Counted from the stretch's first letter, positions 33,104-42,393 are shown. The stretch: DNA of 64,000 nucleotides from Paractinoplanes pyxinae (GCF_026626335.1 NZ_JAPNTZ010000023.1:111847-175846); one strand, 5' to 3'. The notes: generated by a model from the letters alone, not told the origin. Translations and numbers: made by a program.

Positions 33104-35056
33104 ATGGCTTCCGGCAGGTTCAGGTACGGCGCCTGGCGGGACGGGCCCGACCCGCTCGCCCCGCCGTACGACGTGCGGGCGGCCGTCGACGAGGTCGGCG
33201 AGCGTGTCCTGGCCGGCGACAGCCTGCGTGACGTGCTGCGTGACCTCGTACGCCGGGGCCCACAGGACGGCCGCGGACTCGACGCGCTGCGCGACCGGGC
33301 CCGCCGGTTGCGGCGTGAGGCGTTGCGCCGGGGCAACCTGGACGGCGCCGTCACCCGGGCCCAGCAGCTGCTCGACCAGGCCGTGGCGGCCGAGCGGGAC
33401 GAGCTGACCCGCCGTGACGACGACGAGGCCCGGTTCAACGAGGCGATGCTCGACAACCTGCCCCGCTCGACGTCGCGCGCGGTGGAAGAGCTGTCCGACT
33501 ACAACTGGGCGTCGGACGAGGCTCGCCAGCTCTACCAGCAGATCCTCGACGGTCTGCGGCGCGAGGTGGTCGAGCAGCGGTTCGCCGGCATGAAGCAGGC
33601 GCTGCAGCAGGGCGACATGCAGGGCGTCAGCGAGATGGTGTCCGACCTCAACGACCTGCTGGCCAAGCACGCCCGCGGCGAGGACACGTCCGACGCGTTC
33701 CAGCAGTTCATGGACAAGCACGGCCAGTTCTTCCCGGGCAATCCGCAGAACGTCGACGAGCTGATCGACTCGCTGGCCCGGCAGGCCGCGGCGGCCGAGC
33801 GGCTGATGCGGTCGCTGTCACCGCAGCAGCAGGAAGAGCTGTCGCGGCTGATGGACCAGGCTCTCGGCGACGGTCCGCTGCGCGGTCAGCTCGGCGAGCT
33901 GACCGACAACCTGCGGGCGCTGCGGCCCAACCTCAACTGGGGTCGGGGCGAGCGCATGCGGGGCCCGCAAGACCTGGGGTACGGCGATGCGGCGGCCGCC
34001 CTGGGCGAGATCGGCGAGCTGGACGAGCTGCTCGACCAGCTGGGGCAGGAGCATCCGGGGGCCACGCTCGACGACGTGGACGTCGAGATGGTCGAGCGCC
34101 AGCTGGGCCGGGGCGCGGCCGACGACGTCCGCCGGCTGCGCGAACTGGAACGCGAGCTCAGCCGGCAGGGCTGGGTCACCCGGGACAGCGAGGGGCTGAC
34201 GCTCTCGCCCAAGGCGTTGCGGCGGCTCGGGCGTACGGCACTGGCCCAGGTCTTCGAAGATCTGTCGGGCCGCAAGCAGGGGCAACACGACCTGCGCGAC
34301 GCCGGGGCGGCGGGCGACCTGATCGGATCGTCGCGGCGCTGGGAGTTCGGCGACGAGCAGCCGCTCGACGTGGTGCGCACGATCGGCAACGCGGTGCGGC
34401 GGCGGGCCGGCGCAGGTGGGGTGGGCGTGTTGCCCGTACGCCTCGAGCCGGACGACTTCGAGGTGGCCGAGACCGAGCGGCGGGCCTCGGCGGCGGTCGC
34501 GCTCTGCGTCGACCTGTCCTACTCGATGTACGCCGACGGGCGCTGGGGTCCGATGAAGCAGACCGCGCTGGCGCTGTCGCACCTGGTGGCGACCCAGTTC
34601 CCGCAGGATTCGCTGCAGATCATCGGGTTCGGCAAGTACGCCAACGCGCTGTCGCAGGGGCAGCTGGCCGCGATCGACCCCACGGCCGAGAAGGGCACCA
34701 ACCTGCAGCACGCGCTCAAGCTGGCCGGCCGGCACCTGCGCCGGCACCCGGGGGCCGAGCCGGTGGTGCTGGTGGTGACCGACGGCGAGCCGACGGCCCA
34801 CCTCGAACCGGACGGCGAGGCCATGTTCTGGTGGCCGCCGCTGCCCGAGACGATCCGGGCCACCATCCACGAGGTCGACCACCTGACCCGGTTCGGGGCC
34901 ACGCTCAACTTCTTCATGCTGGGCGAGGACGACGGGCTGCAGCGGTTCGTGGCCGCGGTGGCCGAACGCAACGGCGGCCGGGTGTTCAGCCCGGACGCCG
35001 ACGAGCTGGGACGGTACGTGGTCGACGACTACGTTCGGGCCCGACGCGGGCGCTGA
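33104..35056 (+). CDS. VWA domain partner of the MoxR-type ATPase
   Basis: 650 aa, start 2 bp after the ATPase stop. A long charged, mostly helical N-terminal region (residues 1-440) leads to a von Willebrand A domain with an intact MIDAS: DLSYS at 470-474, a Thr-containing loop (AEKGTNLQHALKLAG) and VVTDGEPTAHL. It should bind a divalent metal and recruit a client for the adjacent AAA+ protein. No membrane segment is seen, so the complex is cytoplasmic. Confidence 0.88.
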   Translation: MASGRFRYGAWRDGPDPLAPPYDVRAAVDEVGERVLAGDSLRDVLRDLVRRGPQDGRGLDALRDRARRLRREALRRGNLDGAVTRAQQLLDQAVAAERDELTRRDDDEARFNEAMLDNLPRSTSRAVEELSDYNWASDEARQLYQQILDGLRREVVEQRFAGMKQALQQGDMQGVSEMVSDLNDLLAKHARGEDTSDAFQQFMDKHGQFFPGNPQNVDELIDSLARQAAAAERLMRSLSPQQQEELSRLMDQALGDGPLRGQLGELTDNLRALRPNLNWGRGERMRGPQDLGYGDAAAALGEIGELDELLDQLGQEHPGATLDDVDVEMVERQLGRGAADDVRRLRELERELSRQGWVTRDSEGLTLSPKALRRLGRTALAQVFEDLSGRKQGQHDLRDAGAAGDLIGSSRRWEFGDEQPLDVVRTIGNAVRRRAGAGGVGVLPVRLEPDDFEVAETERRASAAVALCVDLSYSMYADGRWGPMKQTALALSHLVATQFPQDSLQIIGFGKYANALSQGQLAAIDPTAEKGTNLQHALKLAGRHLRRHPGAEPVVLVVTDGEPTAHLEPDGEAMFWWPPLPETIRATIHEVDHLTRFGATLNFFMLGEDDGLQRFVAAVAERNGGRVFSPDADELGRYVVDDYVRARRGR

Positions 35057-35089
35057 TCCGTCATCCGGGCCGCGCGACTCATCAACCTG

Positions 35090-36019
35090 GTGTTGCTGCT
35101 GCAGTCGCGCGGCTCGATGACGGCGGCCGAGCTGAGCAAAGAGCTCGAGGTCTCGGAGCGCACGGTCTACCGCGACGTCGTCGAGCTGTCGGCGGCCGGG
35201 GTGCCGGTGTACGCGTCGCAGGGCCGGGCCGGCGGCTATCAGCTGGTCGACGGCTACCGCACCCGGCTCACCGGCCTGTCCCGGGCCGAGGCCGAGGCGT
35301 TGTTCCTGGCCGGGCTGCCCGGACCGGCCCGTGAGCTGGGGCTGAGCGAACCGGCCCGGACGGCGCAGCTGAAGGTGCTGGCCGCGCTGCCGCCGGGACT
35401 GCGGGACGCGTCGTCGATCGCCGGGCAGCGCTTCCACCTCGACGCGCCGGGCTGGTTCCACGATCCCGAGACGCCGCCGGTGCTGGGCGAGCTGGCCCAG
35501 GCGGTGTGGCAGGACCTGGAACTGATCATGCGATACCGGCGCCGCGACGAGGTCGAGCGCACCGTCGAGCCGTACGGGCTGGTCCTGAAGAACGGCGTCT
35601 GGTACCTGGTCGGCCGGGTGGGGGAGTCGCTGCGCTCGTACCGGGTCGACCGGATCGTCGAGGTGGCGCCGACCGGGCGCACGTTCGAACGCGACCCCGG
35701 CTTCGACCTGCCGGCGTTCTGGGCCGCGCGGGCCGTCGAGTTCGTGCGGCAGATGCTGCGGGAAGAGATCACGATCCGGCTCAGCCCCGACGGCCTGCGA
35801 CTGCTGCGGTTCGCGGTGGAAGAGGTGGCCGTGCAGGAGGCGAAGGCGGAAGAACCGGACGCGGACGGATGGACGCGCGTCCGGCTCCCCGTCGAATCGC
35901 TCGACGTCGCCTACACGTACATGCTGCGGCTCGGGCCCGAGGTGGAGGTGCTGGCCCCGGCGTCGTTGCGCGCCCGGATCAGCGAGGCGGCGGGCCGGAC
36001 GAGCGAGCTCTACCGGTAG
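35090..36019 (+). CDS. WYL-domain transcriptional regulator
   Basis: 309 aa from GTG 35090. The HTH-11 DNA-binding domain is seen in MTAAELSKELEVSERTVYRD with the wing GGYQLVDGYRTRLT. A WYL ligand-binding domain follows (RTVEPYGLVLKNGVWYLVGR, then YRVDRIVEV) and a WCX-type C-terminus. Homologous proteins usually have about nine more residues (R-A-A-R-L-I-N-L) before this GTG; those codons are present and open back to the previous stop at 35054-35056 but contain no canonical start, only ATC/GTC. So the true start is uncertain. Its last bases form the palindrome CTACCGGTAG with the stop of the converging SDR gene. Confidence 0.88.
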   Translation: MLLLQSRGSMTAAELSKELEVSERTVYRDVVELSAAGVPVYASQGRAGGYQLVDGYRTRLTGLSRAEAEALFLAGLPGPARELGLSEPARTAQLKVLAALPPGLRDASSIAGQRFHLDAPGWFHDPETPPVLGELAQAVWQDLELIMRYRRRDEVERTVEPYGLVLKNGVWYLVGRVGESLRSYRVDRIVEVAPTGRTFERDPGFDLPAFWAARAVEFVRQMLREEITIRLSPDGLRLLRFAVEEVAVQEAKAEEPDADGWTRVRLPVESLDVAYTYMLRLGPEVEVLAPASLRARISEAAGRTSELYR

Positions 36020-36927
36020 CCGGTGACGTCGGCCGGCTTGCCCGGGTCCTGCACCTCGACCAGGTAGCGCCAGGCGTCGGGGCGGCTGCCGTCGAGGTCG
36101 GTGAAGCCGTACACCTGGGCCAGTTCGCCGCTCGACAGCGACCGGCCGTTCCAGCGCGCCTTGTCGTGATCACCGGCCAGGGCGGCCACCGCCCGTCCGA
36201 CGTACGCGGGGGACTCGGAGATCGCAAAATGGGGTTCCTGGGCGACGGCGTCACGCCAGTTGTCCTCGGTGACGCCGAAATTGTCGAGCATCATCTCGGA
36301 CCGCAGCCAGCCCGGCGTCAGCGCGACAGCCGTCCCGCCGTGCGGCGCCAACTCTTCCGACCACGCGAAGGCCAGCCGGTTCACGCTCGTCTTGGCCAGG
36401 TCGTAGAAGATCGAAAGGCGATAATTGCTGTCGTTGTACGCGGTGGTGCCGTCGCCCATCTCGACGACCAGCCCGCCGGGCTGCCGGACCAGCAGCGGCA
36501 TCGCGTAGTGGGCAGTGACGATGTGCGTGTCGATCGCCAGCCGCAACAGCCGGAACCCTTTGTCGAGCGACTGCTCCCACACCGGCTTGTGCCAGGTGGC
36601 GAGCGGGTCGCCGCCCCAGACGTCGTTGACCAGCACGTCCAGCCGCCCCTGCTCCCGGTCGATCCGCCCGGCCAGAGCCTCCACCTGCTCGGGCACCAGA
36701 TGGTCGACCACGACCGAGATGCCCTCGCCGCCGGCTGCGGTCACCATTTCGGCCGTCTCCTCGATGGTCTCGGGCCGATCCATCTCGGAGCGCCGGCCCC
36801 GGGTGCTGCGCCCGGTCGCGTACACGGTGGCGCCGGCCGCTCCCAGCTGCACCGCGATCTGCCGCCCGGCACCCCGCGTGGCCCCGGCGACGAGCGCGAC
36901 CTTGCCCTTGAGTGGTTGATTCGTCAT
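36010..36927 (-). CDS. SDR family oxidoreductase
   Basis: 305 aa from ATG 36925-36927 with GAGG upstream (an ATG three codons earlier is possible). NAD(P)-binding motif AGATRGAGRQIA at 14-25, the catalytic YxxxK in FYDLAKTSVNR, and NDVWGGD in place of the usual NNAG. The sequence includes PGWLRSEMMLDNFGV. Classical short-chain dehydrogenase fold with a 40-residue C-terminal extension. It overlaps the WYL gene by 10 bp. Substrate unknown. Confidence 0.88.
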   Translation of the reverse strand: MTNQPLKGKVALVAGATRGAGRQIAVQLGAAGATVYATGRSTRGRRSEMDRPETIEETAEMVTAAGGEGISVVVDHLVPEQVEALAGRIDREQGRLDVLVNDVWGGDPLATWHKPVWEQSLDKGFRLLRLAIDTHIVTAHYAMPLLVRQPGGLVVEMGDGTTAYNDSNYRLSIFYDLAKTSVNRLAFAWSEELAPHGGTAVALTPGWLRSEMMLDNFGVTEDNWRDAVAQEPHFAISESPAYVGRAVAALAGDHDKARWNGRSLSSGELAQVYGFTDLDGSRPDAWRYLVEVQDPGKPADVTGYR

Positions 36928-36977
36928 GAGCCTCATGCTGTCGCCAAAACCTGACAACCGTTGGCACACTTTTCGGC

Positions 36978-37655
36978 ATGATCAGCGGCTCCCGCGAGAA
37001 ACTGCTCACCGACCTGGCCGACCTCGTCGCCTTGGTGGAGCCGCCGCACCCCATCCGGGTCGCAATCGACGGCCGACCCGCCTCGGGCAAGACCACCCTG
37101 GCCGACGAACTAGCCGTGGTGCTGCGAGCCCGCGGCCGCCCCGTGATCCAGACCTCGATCGACAACTTCCTGCGGCCCCGGGCCGAGCGCTACCGCCGCG
37201 GCGAGTTCACGATCGAGAGCAACTACCACGACTCCTTCGACTTCGAAGCCCTGCACCGCGTGCTGCTGAACCCGCTCGGCCCCGGCGGTGACCTGCGCTA
37301 CCAGCCGACAATCCGTGACCGCGTCACCGACGTCCCCCTCAACCCGCCGTGGCAGACCGCCCACCCCGACGCGGTGCTGCTGTTCGACGGCGTCTTCCTG
37401 ATGCGCCCGGAACTGAACAACCACTGGGACCTGCGCCTGCTGGTGTCTACCACTTTCGAGGTGACCCTGGCCCGAGCCAAGATCCGCGACCAGGCCGAGT
37501 ACGGCTCCGTGGCCGTCGTCGAGCGGCGCTTCCGGCACCGCTACCACCCGTCGCAGCAGCACTACCTGGACACCGTCGACCCCGCCAGCCGCGCCGACGC
37601 CGTCATCCACAACGACGACCCGGCCCACCCCACCTGGACGATCCGCCGCCCTTAA
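36978..37655 (+). CDS. Uridine-kinase-like P-loop kinase
   Basis: 225 aa. Walker A GRPASGKT at 32-39, then TSIDNFLRPRAERYRRGE, the phosphoribulokinase/uridine kinase lid and substrate region, and VLLFDGVFLMRPEL as Walker B-like strand. Family members phosphorylate nucleosides or small sugars. It is divergent from the SDR gene (50-bp gap). It is followed by more than 1.2 kb without genes. Confidence 0.85.
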   Translation: MISGSREKLLTDLADLVALVEPPHPIRVAIDGRPASGKTTLADELAVVLRARGRPVIQTSIDNFLRPRAERYRRGEFTIESNYHDSFDFEALHRVLLNPLGPGGDLRYQPTIRDRVTDVPLNPPWQTAHPDAVLLFDGVFLMRPELNNHWDLRLLVSTTFEVTLARAKIRDQAEYGSVAVVERRFRHRYHPSQQHYLDTVDPASRADAVIHNDDPAHPTWTIRRP

Positions 37656-38899
37656 AACCTCCGTCGGCTGTCGCACCGATCCGATTCGGCGAGCCGAATA
37701 CCGCCGCAGCTTCCTGATCCGTCGGGGTCGGCGGGCTTGGGGGTGGGCGTCCGACGCTGTGGGTGGCTTTGCCGCAGGCACTCGGTTCGCCAGGCCATCG
37801 GGCTCGGGGGGATCAGCGAGGGTCAGATGCCAAGTGCAGCCGCTACCGGGACTCTGCGATTCGCTGGGTCGGTGGTTCGTGGGAGGACCGATGCCGTGGG
37901 CGGCGTGCGTCCGCAGATCCTCGATCCGTCGTGTCGGCGGGCTCGTGGGGAGTCGAGGGGTCCGGTCCTGTGGATGGCTGCCGACGCACGCCGCCGATCC
38001 GCCGGGGCCGGCCTGTGGACAACCGTGGGCGCACTCAGCCGGATCACGTAACGTCCTGCCCCACGCCCCGAGGTCGGCGGGGGCTGTGGATGGCCCGGCG
38101 GGTGTCTCGCAAGATCAAAAGACCGGGAATGCCTGGACGACCGACGAGCCGGTCGTCGGGCTGCGGCCGCGATGAACGCCGCGATGCAGAGTTCGGCGGG
38201 ATGTCCAGCGGCCTCGTCGCGGACGGGGCGGCGCCAGCAAAGGCTGTCGGTTGGTCGGGGCTGATTGTCGGGGCAGCTCGGCGGTGCATACCAAGGCGCC
38301 GACAGGCATGGCGCTGCGGAAACGGCACTGTGTGGCAGCGCGGAACGGGTGTTGCGGCGTCGGGCTGCGATTTGCTCGCACACTGTTTTCCGTGTCGGCC
38401 CGTGCGACGCCTCCCGTGTCGGCCCGTGCGACGTCTCCCGTATCGGCCCGCGCAATGGCTCCCGTGTCGGGCTTGCGCAATGGCTCCTGCGTCGGGCTTG
38501 TGCGACGGCTCGCGCGCGGGGCTCGCGGGACTGGCACGGCGCCGGACTCCTGATCTGGTGGCCCGGCGCTCACTTGAAGTCAGGTCGCGCCTTTGGCTGT
38601 TGGTGGTCTCGAAAAGGAACCACCCGGTGGTCTGCGGTGGCGTGGACGGTGGCTCTGTCGCTGGGGCGAAGCGGGACGGCGGCGGAGGTGCAGGGGTATG
38701 AGCTAGGTTCCTAGGATGGCGGACGGGATGTGCGACACGTGACGGGTTCGCGACGGGGGATCTGGGGCTCGTTATAGTTGCTCGGCGAGTGGCCGGTCGG
38801 GGGTCCGGGCGTCGGGGGACGCATGCATCCGGGCAGGGCTGTGCCGTTCGCCGGGGTGTCGCCGGGGCGCCCGGTGTTCTAGGGGGAGAGGAAGTAGTG
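37656..38899. other. Large noncoding region with palindrome and minisatellite
   Basis: 1.2 kb without a credible gene. Long open frames on both strands have no recognisable protein features and are composed of Arg/Gly/Pro/Cys-rich translation, as expected from GC-rich noncoding DNA. It contains a 16-bp hairpin at 37684-37699 (ATTCGGC, GA, GCCGAAT), which may end the kinase transcript, several copies of GTCGGCGGG, and the repeat cluster at 38391-38512. The promoter of the pgsA operon should be in the last 200 bp; a TATAGT at 38773-38778 is a weak -10 candidate. Confidence 0.6.
38391..38512 (+). repeat. Minisatellite, about five 24-25-bp units
   Basis: Units begin at 38391, 38415, 38439, 38463 and 38488, each of the form CGTGTCGGCCCGTGCGAC followed by GCCTCC or GGCTCC. 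The first two differ at one position, the rest drift. It lies in the noncoding gap before pgsA. It could fold or bind protein, or be a neutral slippage product. Confidence 0.75.
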
Positions 38900-39508
38900 A
38901 TGTCGCAGCAGCCTGCGCCGTCGACGATCTCCGCCCCTTCCAACCGGATCTGGACCATTCCTAACGTCATCAGCTTCATCCGGCTGCTGGGCGTTCCGCT
39001 TTTCCTTTACCTGCTGCTGGGGCCGGAGCACGACGTGGCCGCGGTGATCGTGCTGGCTGTCGGGGGCACCACCGACTGGGTCGACGGGTTCGTGGCTCGG
39101 CGGATGAACTCGGTCAGCCGGCTCGGGGAGCTGCTCGACCCGTTCGCGGACCGGCTCTACATCCTCGCCACGCTCATCGGGTTCACCGTGCGGGGCGTGG
39201 TTCCGTACTGGCTGACCGGGGCTCTTCTGCTTCGGGAGCTGGTGCTGGGGATCGCGTTGCTGGTGCTGCGGCGCAACGGGTACGGGCCGCCGCCGGTGCA
39301 CTACGTGGGTAAGACCGGCACCTTTGTGCTGCTCGCGGCGTTCCCGGTGATTCTGCTGGCCCGGGCCGTGCCGTCGATCGACTCGTGGGCGGGGCCGCTG
39401 GGCTGGGGGCTCGCCTGGTGGGCGCTCGGGCTGTACTGGGCGGCGGGCGTCCTTTACCTCCTGCAGGCCAGCCGGCTTCTTCGCGCTTCGCGGGCGGCGG
39501 CGGCCTGA
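38900..39508 (+). CDS. pgsA: CDP-alcohol phosphatidyltransferase (PgsA family)
   Basis: 202 aa from ATG 38900 (GTG 38897 is an in-frame alternative; GAGAGGAAG precedes both). Integral membrane enzyme that joins CDP-diacylglycerol to an alcohol, most likely glycerol-3-phosphate for phosphatidylglycerol or cardiolipin. The full signature DG-xx-AR-x8-G-xxx-D-xxx-D is present (Asp62, Gly63, Ala66, Arg67, Gly76, Asp80, Asp84). Hydrophobic segments surround it. First gene of the conserved block, in the place of mycobacterial pgsA2; its stop overlaps the next ATG (TGATG). Confidence 0.88.
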   Translation: MSQQPAPSTISAPSNRIWTIPNVISFIRLLGVPLFLYLLLGPEHDVAAVIVLAVGGTTDWVDGFVARRMNSVSRLGELLDPFADRLYILATLIGFTVRGVVPYWLTGALLLRELVLGIALLVLRRNGYGPPPVHYVGKTGTFVLLAAFPVILLARAVPSIDSWAGPLGWGLAWWALGLYWAAGVLYLLQASRLLRASRAAAA

Positions 39509-40524
39509 TGAGTGGTACGCCCGATTCGTCCGCCGACCGGGCCGGCGCCCACGAGGCTGCAGCCGGAACGCCGGGCGATGCGGACGGCGCCCAGCCGGCT
39601 GCGGCTGAAAGCCCGGACCCGGAGCAGCCGCCGAAGCGGGTGTTCGCGCCGGACTTCCTCACCGAGCTGTTCCGCAATCCGCTCGACCCGGGCTACGCCG
39701 ACGCGGCGGCCCGTAAGCAGCGGGAGGGCGAGCCCACCGGCACCCCCAAGATGCTGCGCAGCGCGTCGCTGGCGGTGGCCCTCGTGGTGCTCGGCTTCCT
39801 GCTGGTGGTGGCCTATCAGCAGACGGTGGCCGACGAGCCGGCCCGCACCACCGCCCGGGCCGAGCTGATCGACCAGGTCAAGAACCGGCGGGAGACCACC
39901 AACGACCTGCAGCGGCGCGCCGACCGGCTGGCCGACGAGGTGTCGCAGCTGCGCGACCGGGAGCTCGGCGGCGCGGCGGCCCGCAAACTGCAGGACTCGG
40001 AGGCCGCGACGGGACTGGCGCCGGTCAGCGGATCGGGCGCGAAGATCACGGTGGGCGACGGGCCCACGCCGATCAACCCGGTCACCGGCGAGCGCAACAC
40101 GGCGGCCCGGGTCAAGGACTCCGACCTGCAGCTGGCGGCCAACGCGCTGTGGTCGCTGGGGGCCGAGGCCGTCGCGGTCAACGGGCAGCGGCTGACCGCG
40201 ACGTCGACGATCCGGCAGGCCGGCGAGGCGATCCTGGTCGACCTGAGCCCGGTCACCACGCCGTACGAGGTGACCGCCATCGGGCCGGAAGACCTCGCGA
40301 AGGACTTCCACGACGGCTACGCGGGGCGGTTCTTCGATCAGCTGTCGGCCAAGTACGGGATGTCGTTCGACGCTCGGAAGGCCGACGACCTGCGGCTGGA
40401 GGCGGCGACCGAGCTCAAGCTGCGGGTTGCCCAGCCGTCCACGCCACCGCCGTCCACCTTTGTCTCCGGCTCGGCGGCGACCCCCGCCACGCCGTCCCGC
40501 TCATCGTCGGAAGGCGGCCGATGA
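39508..40524 (+). CDS. DUF881 family membrane protein (Rv1823-like)
   Basis: 338 aa. Acidic Pro/Ala-rich cytoplasmic N-terminus, one membrane segment (LAVALVVLGFLLVVAYQQ), a coiled-coil (RRETTNDLQRRADRLADEVS) and an extracellular DUF881 domain (SDLQLAANALWSLGAEAVAV, ILVDLSPVTTPYEVTAIG). DUF881 proteins resemble division-associated YlxW/YlxX-type proteins. It overlaps pgsA by 1 bp and the next gene by 4 bp, and its sister DUF881 gene is two genes away. Confidence 0.88.
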   Translation: MSGTPDSSADRAGAHEAAAGTPGDADGAQPAAAESPDPEQPPKRVFAPDFLTELFRNPLDPGYADAAARKQREGEPTGTPKMLRSASLAVALVVLGFLLVVAYQQTVADEPARTTARAELIDQVKNRRETTNDLQRRADRLADEVSQLRDRELGGAAARKLQDSEAATGLAPVSGSGAKITVGDGPTPINPVTGERNTAARVKDSDLQLAANALWSLGAEAVAVNGQRLTATSTIRQAGEAILVDLSPVTTPYEVTAIGPEDLAKDFHDGYAGRFFDQLSAKYGMSFDARKADDLRLEAATELKLRVAQPSTPPPSTFVSGSAATPATPSRSSSEGGR

Positions 40525-40853
40525 TCGCCGTACTTGCCCTGATCGCCGGTGTCGCCCTGGGCATCGTGTTCCACCCCACCGTGCCGCCGGAACTGGCGCC
40601 CTACCTGCCGATCGCGGTGGTGGCGGCGCTGGACGCGGTGTTCGGCGGGGTGCGGGCCAAGCTCGACGGCATCTTCGACGACAAGCAGTTCGTCGTCTCG
40701 TTCATCTCGAACGTCCTGGTGGCGGCCCTGATCGTCTATCTCGGCGACCAGCTCGGGGTGGGCACGCAGCTGTCCACCGGCGTGGTCGTGGTGCTCGGCG
40801 TGCGTATCTTCGGCAACGTGGCGGCCATCCGCCGCCACCTGTTCCGGGCGTGA
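40521..40853 (+). CDS. Small basic family membrane protein (DUF1290)
   Basis: 110 aa from ATG 40521, overlapping upstream (ATGA) and downstream (GTGA) genes by 4 bp. Three hydrophobic segments (IAVLALIAGVALGIVF, YLPIAVVAALDAVFGG, VSFISNVLVAALIVYLGDQL) with GVRAKLDG and RIFGNVAAIRRHLF. Matches the sbp family always found between two DUF881 genes. Function unproven; location suggests a cell-envelope or division role. Confidence 0.9.
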   Translation: MIAVLALIAGVALGIVFHPTVPPELAPYLPIAVVAALDAVFGGVRAKLDGIFDDKQFVVSFISNVLVAALIVYLGDQLGVGTQLSTGVVVVLGVRIFGNVAAIRRHLFRA

Positions 40854-41953
40854 GCGGCGGTGACCCGATGACCGACCACGACAAGGACCGCCAGAACGAC
40901 CCCGAGCAGGGGATGCCGACCGCGGGCCGCAAGCCGGCGCCGGTCGAGAACGAGGCCGACGAGGTCACGCAGCTGCTGAGCGGCGAGGGGCCGACGGTGG
41001 AGACGCCGCGGAAGGCCCTACGCGACCCGGCCACCATCGACCTCGACGGGCCGACCAGGCGGTTGTCCGTGCCGTCACCCGAACCGGTGACGCCGGCCGA
41101 GGCCGAGGCCGACGAGCAACACGTCGGTGCGCCGATGGACGCAGCAGCGGGTGCCGCTCCGACCACTGACGCACCGCCCACGGCTGAGCCGGCAGAAGTC
41201 GTACCTGAAAAGGAGCCGGACCGAGTCCCGTCGCCGCAAGCCAAGTCGGGTCTTCTGTCGCTCCGGGGAAGACAGGCCAGTCCGGCCGGCCTGCTGATTC
41301 TGGCTCTGCTCGCGTTGTTCGGGTTCACGCTGGTCGTGCAGCTGCGCAGCAACGACGGCGACGAGGGACTGGCCAGCGCCCGGCAGGAAGACCTGGTGCG
41401 CATCCTGAGCGATCTCGAGGCGCGCGACAGCCGCCTGCAGAGCGAGATCAGCGCCCTCGAGACCAGCCAGCGCCAGCTCACTTCGGGTGTGGCGGGGCGG
41501 CAGGCGGCGCTGGCCGAGGCCGAGAAGCGCGCCGACGAGCTGGGATTGCTGGCCGGTACGGTCGCGGGGCGCGGCCCGGGGCTGCGGATCCAGATCGACG
41601 GCGTGAAGGCGTCGGCGATCTTGAACACAGTTCAGGAGTTGCGCGGGGCCGGCGGGGAAGTCATGCAGATCGCCGGGGCCGAGAACAAAGCGGTGCGAAT
41701 TGTGGCGTCGAGCTATTTCGTCGACGCCGAGGGCGGCGGCGTGATCGTGGACGGGGAACGGATCACCGGTCCCTATCTGCTCACCGTGATCGGGGTGCCT
41801 CAGGTCATGCAGACCGCGTTGCAGATCCCCGGCGGGGTGGTGGCGTCGGTGAACTCCGGCGGCGGTAGCGTGACATTGGAACAAAGGACCTTGGTCGAGG
41901 TGACCGCGGTACGCGCCGCCACGACATTGCGATACGCACGGCCGGCGTCCTGA
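40850..41953 (+). CDS. DUF881 family membrane protein (Rv1825-like)
   Basis: 367 aa from GTG 40850, coupled to the preceding stop; ATG 40868 is an alternative. A long acidic, disordered cytoplasmic N-terminus (about 150 residues) contains DEVTQLL and TRRLSV stretches that could be phosphorylated. One membrane segment (LLILALLALFGFTLVVQL) precedes a coiled coil and a DUF881 domain (GPGLRIQIDGVKASAILNTV, GAENKAVRIVASSYFVDAEG). Paralogue of the 39508 gene. Likely envelope partner in the same complex. Confidence 0.88.
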   Translation: MSGGDPMTDHDKDRQNDPEQGMPTAGRKPAPVENEADEVTQLLSGEGPTVETPRKALRDPATIDLDGPTRRLSVPSPEPVTPAEAEADEQHVGAPMDAAAGAAPTTDAPPTAEPAEVVPEKEPDRVPSPQAKSGLLSLRGRQASPAGLLILALLALFGFTLVVQLRSNDGDEGLASARQEDLVRILSDLEARDSRLQSEISALETSQRQLTSGVAGRQAALAEAEKRADELGLLAGTVAGRGPGLRIQIDGVKASAILNTVQELRGAGGEVMQIAGAENKAVRIVASSYFVDAEGGGVIVDGERITGPYLLTVIGVPQVMQTALQIPGGVVASVNSGGGSVTLEQRTLVEVTAVRAATTLRYARPAS

Positions 41954-41993
41954 AAGGCGCGCCGGGGATTGATGAAAATACGGGAGAGTACGC

Positions 41994-42374
41994 GTGATTC
42001 CTGAGGACCTGCGGTACACGGCTGAACACGAGTGGGTGGCCGGAGACGGCAGCGGGCCCGTGCGCGTGGGTATCACCCACTACGCGCAGGACGCGCTCGG
42101 CGACATCGTCTTCGTCGACCTGCCCGACGAGGGCACCGAGGTGACGGCGGGCGAGACGTTCGGCGAGGTCGAGTCGACCAAGAGCGTCTCCGAGCTGTAC
42201 GCGCCGATCTCCGGCACGATCGTGTCGAAGAACGCCTCGCTGGGCGACGAGCCGGAACTCATCAACGCCGAGCCCTATGCGGCCGGATGGCTGGTCGAGA
42301 TCGCGCCGGCGGATCCGGGCGCTGTCGGCCAACTGCTCGACGCGAACGCATACAAAGCTTTGACGGAGAGCTGA
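41994..42374 (+). CDS. gcvH: Glycine cleavage system H protein
   Basis: 126 aa from GTG 41994 with GGAGAG upstream. Carries the lipoyl-lysine arm at Lys63 in VESTKSVSELYAP. It shuttles the aminomethyl group between the P, T and L proteins in glycine breakdown. The N-terminal RYTAEHEWV and GDIVFVDLPDEG are family hallmarks. The P protein gene starts 21 kb away at 63652 under a glycine riboswitch; no such riboswitch is seen here, so the two are controlled separately. Confidence 0.97.
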   Translation: MIPEDLRYTAEHEWVAGDGSGPVRVGITHYAQDALGDIVFVDLPDEGTEVTAGETFGEVESTKSVSELYAPISGTIVSKNASLGDEPELINAEPYAAGWLVEIAPADPGAVGQLLDANAYKALTES

Positions 42375-42393
42375 CGCAAGTCAGTGTGTCCGG

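Noticed and set aside
31683..35056. Magnesium chelatase for chlorophyll or cobalamin
   Set aside because: No pathway genes nearby; the pair fits the general MoxR/VWA type.
37763..38701. 312-codon open frame in the gap before pgsA
   Set aside because: Composition is Arg/Gly/Cys-rich noise, it runs across a minisatellite and has no ribosome site.
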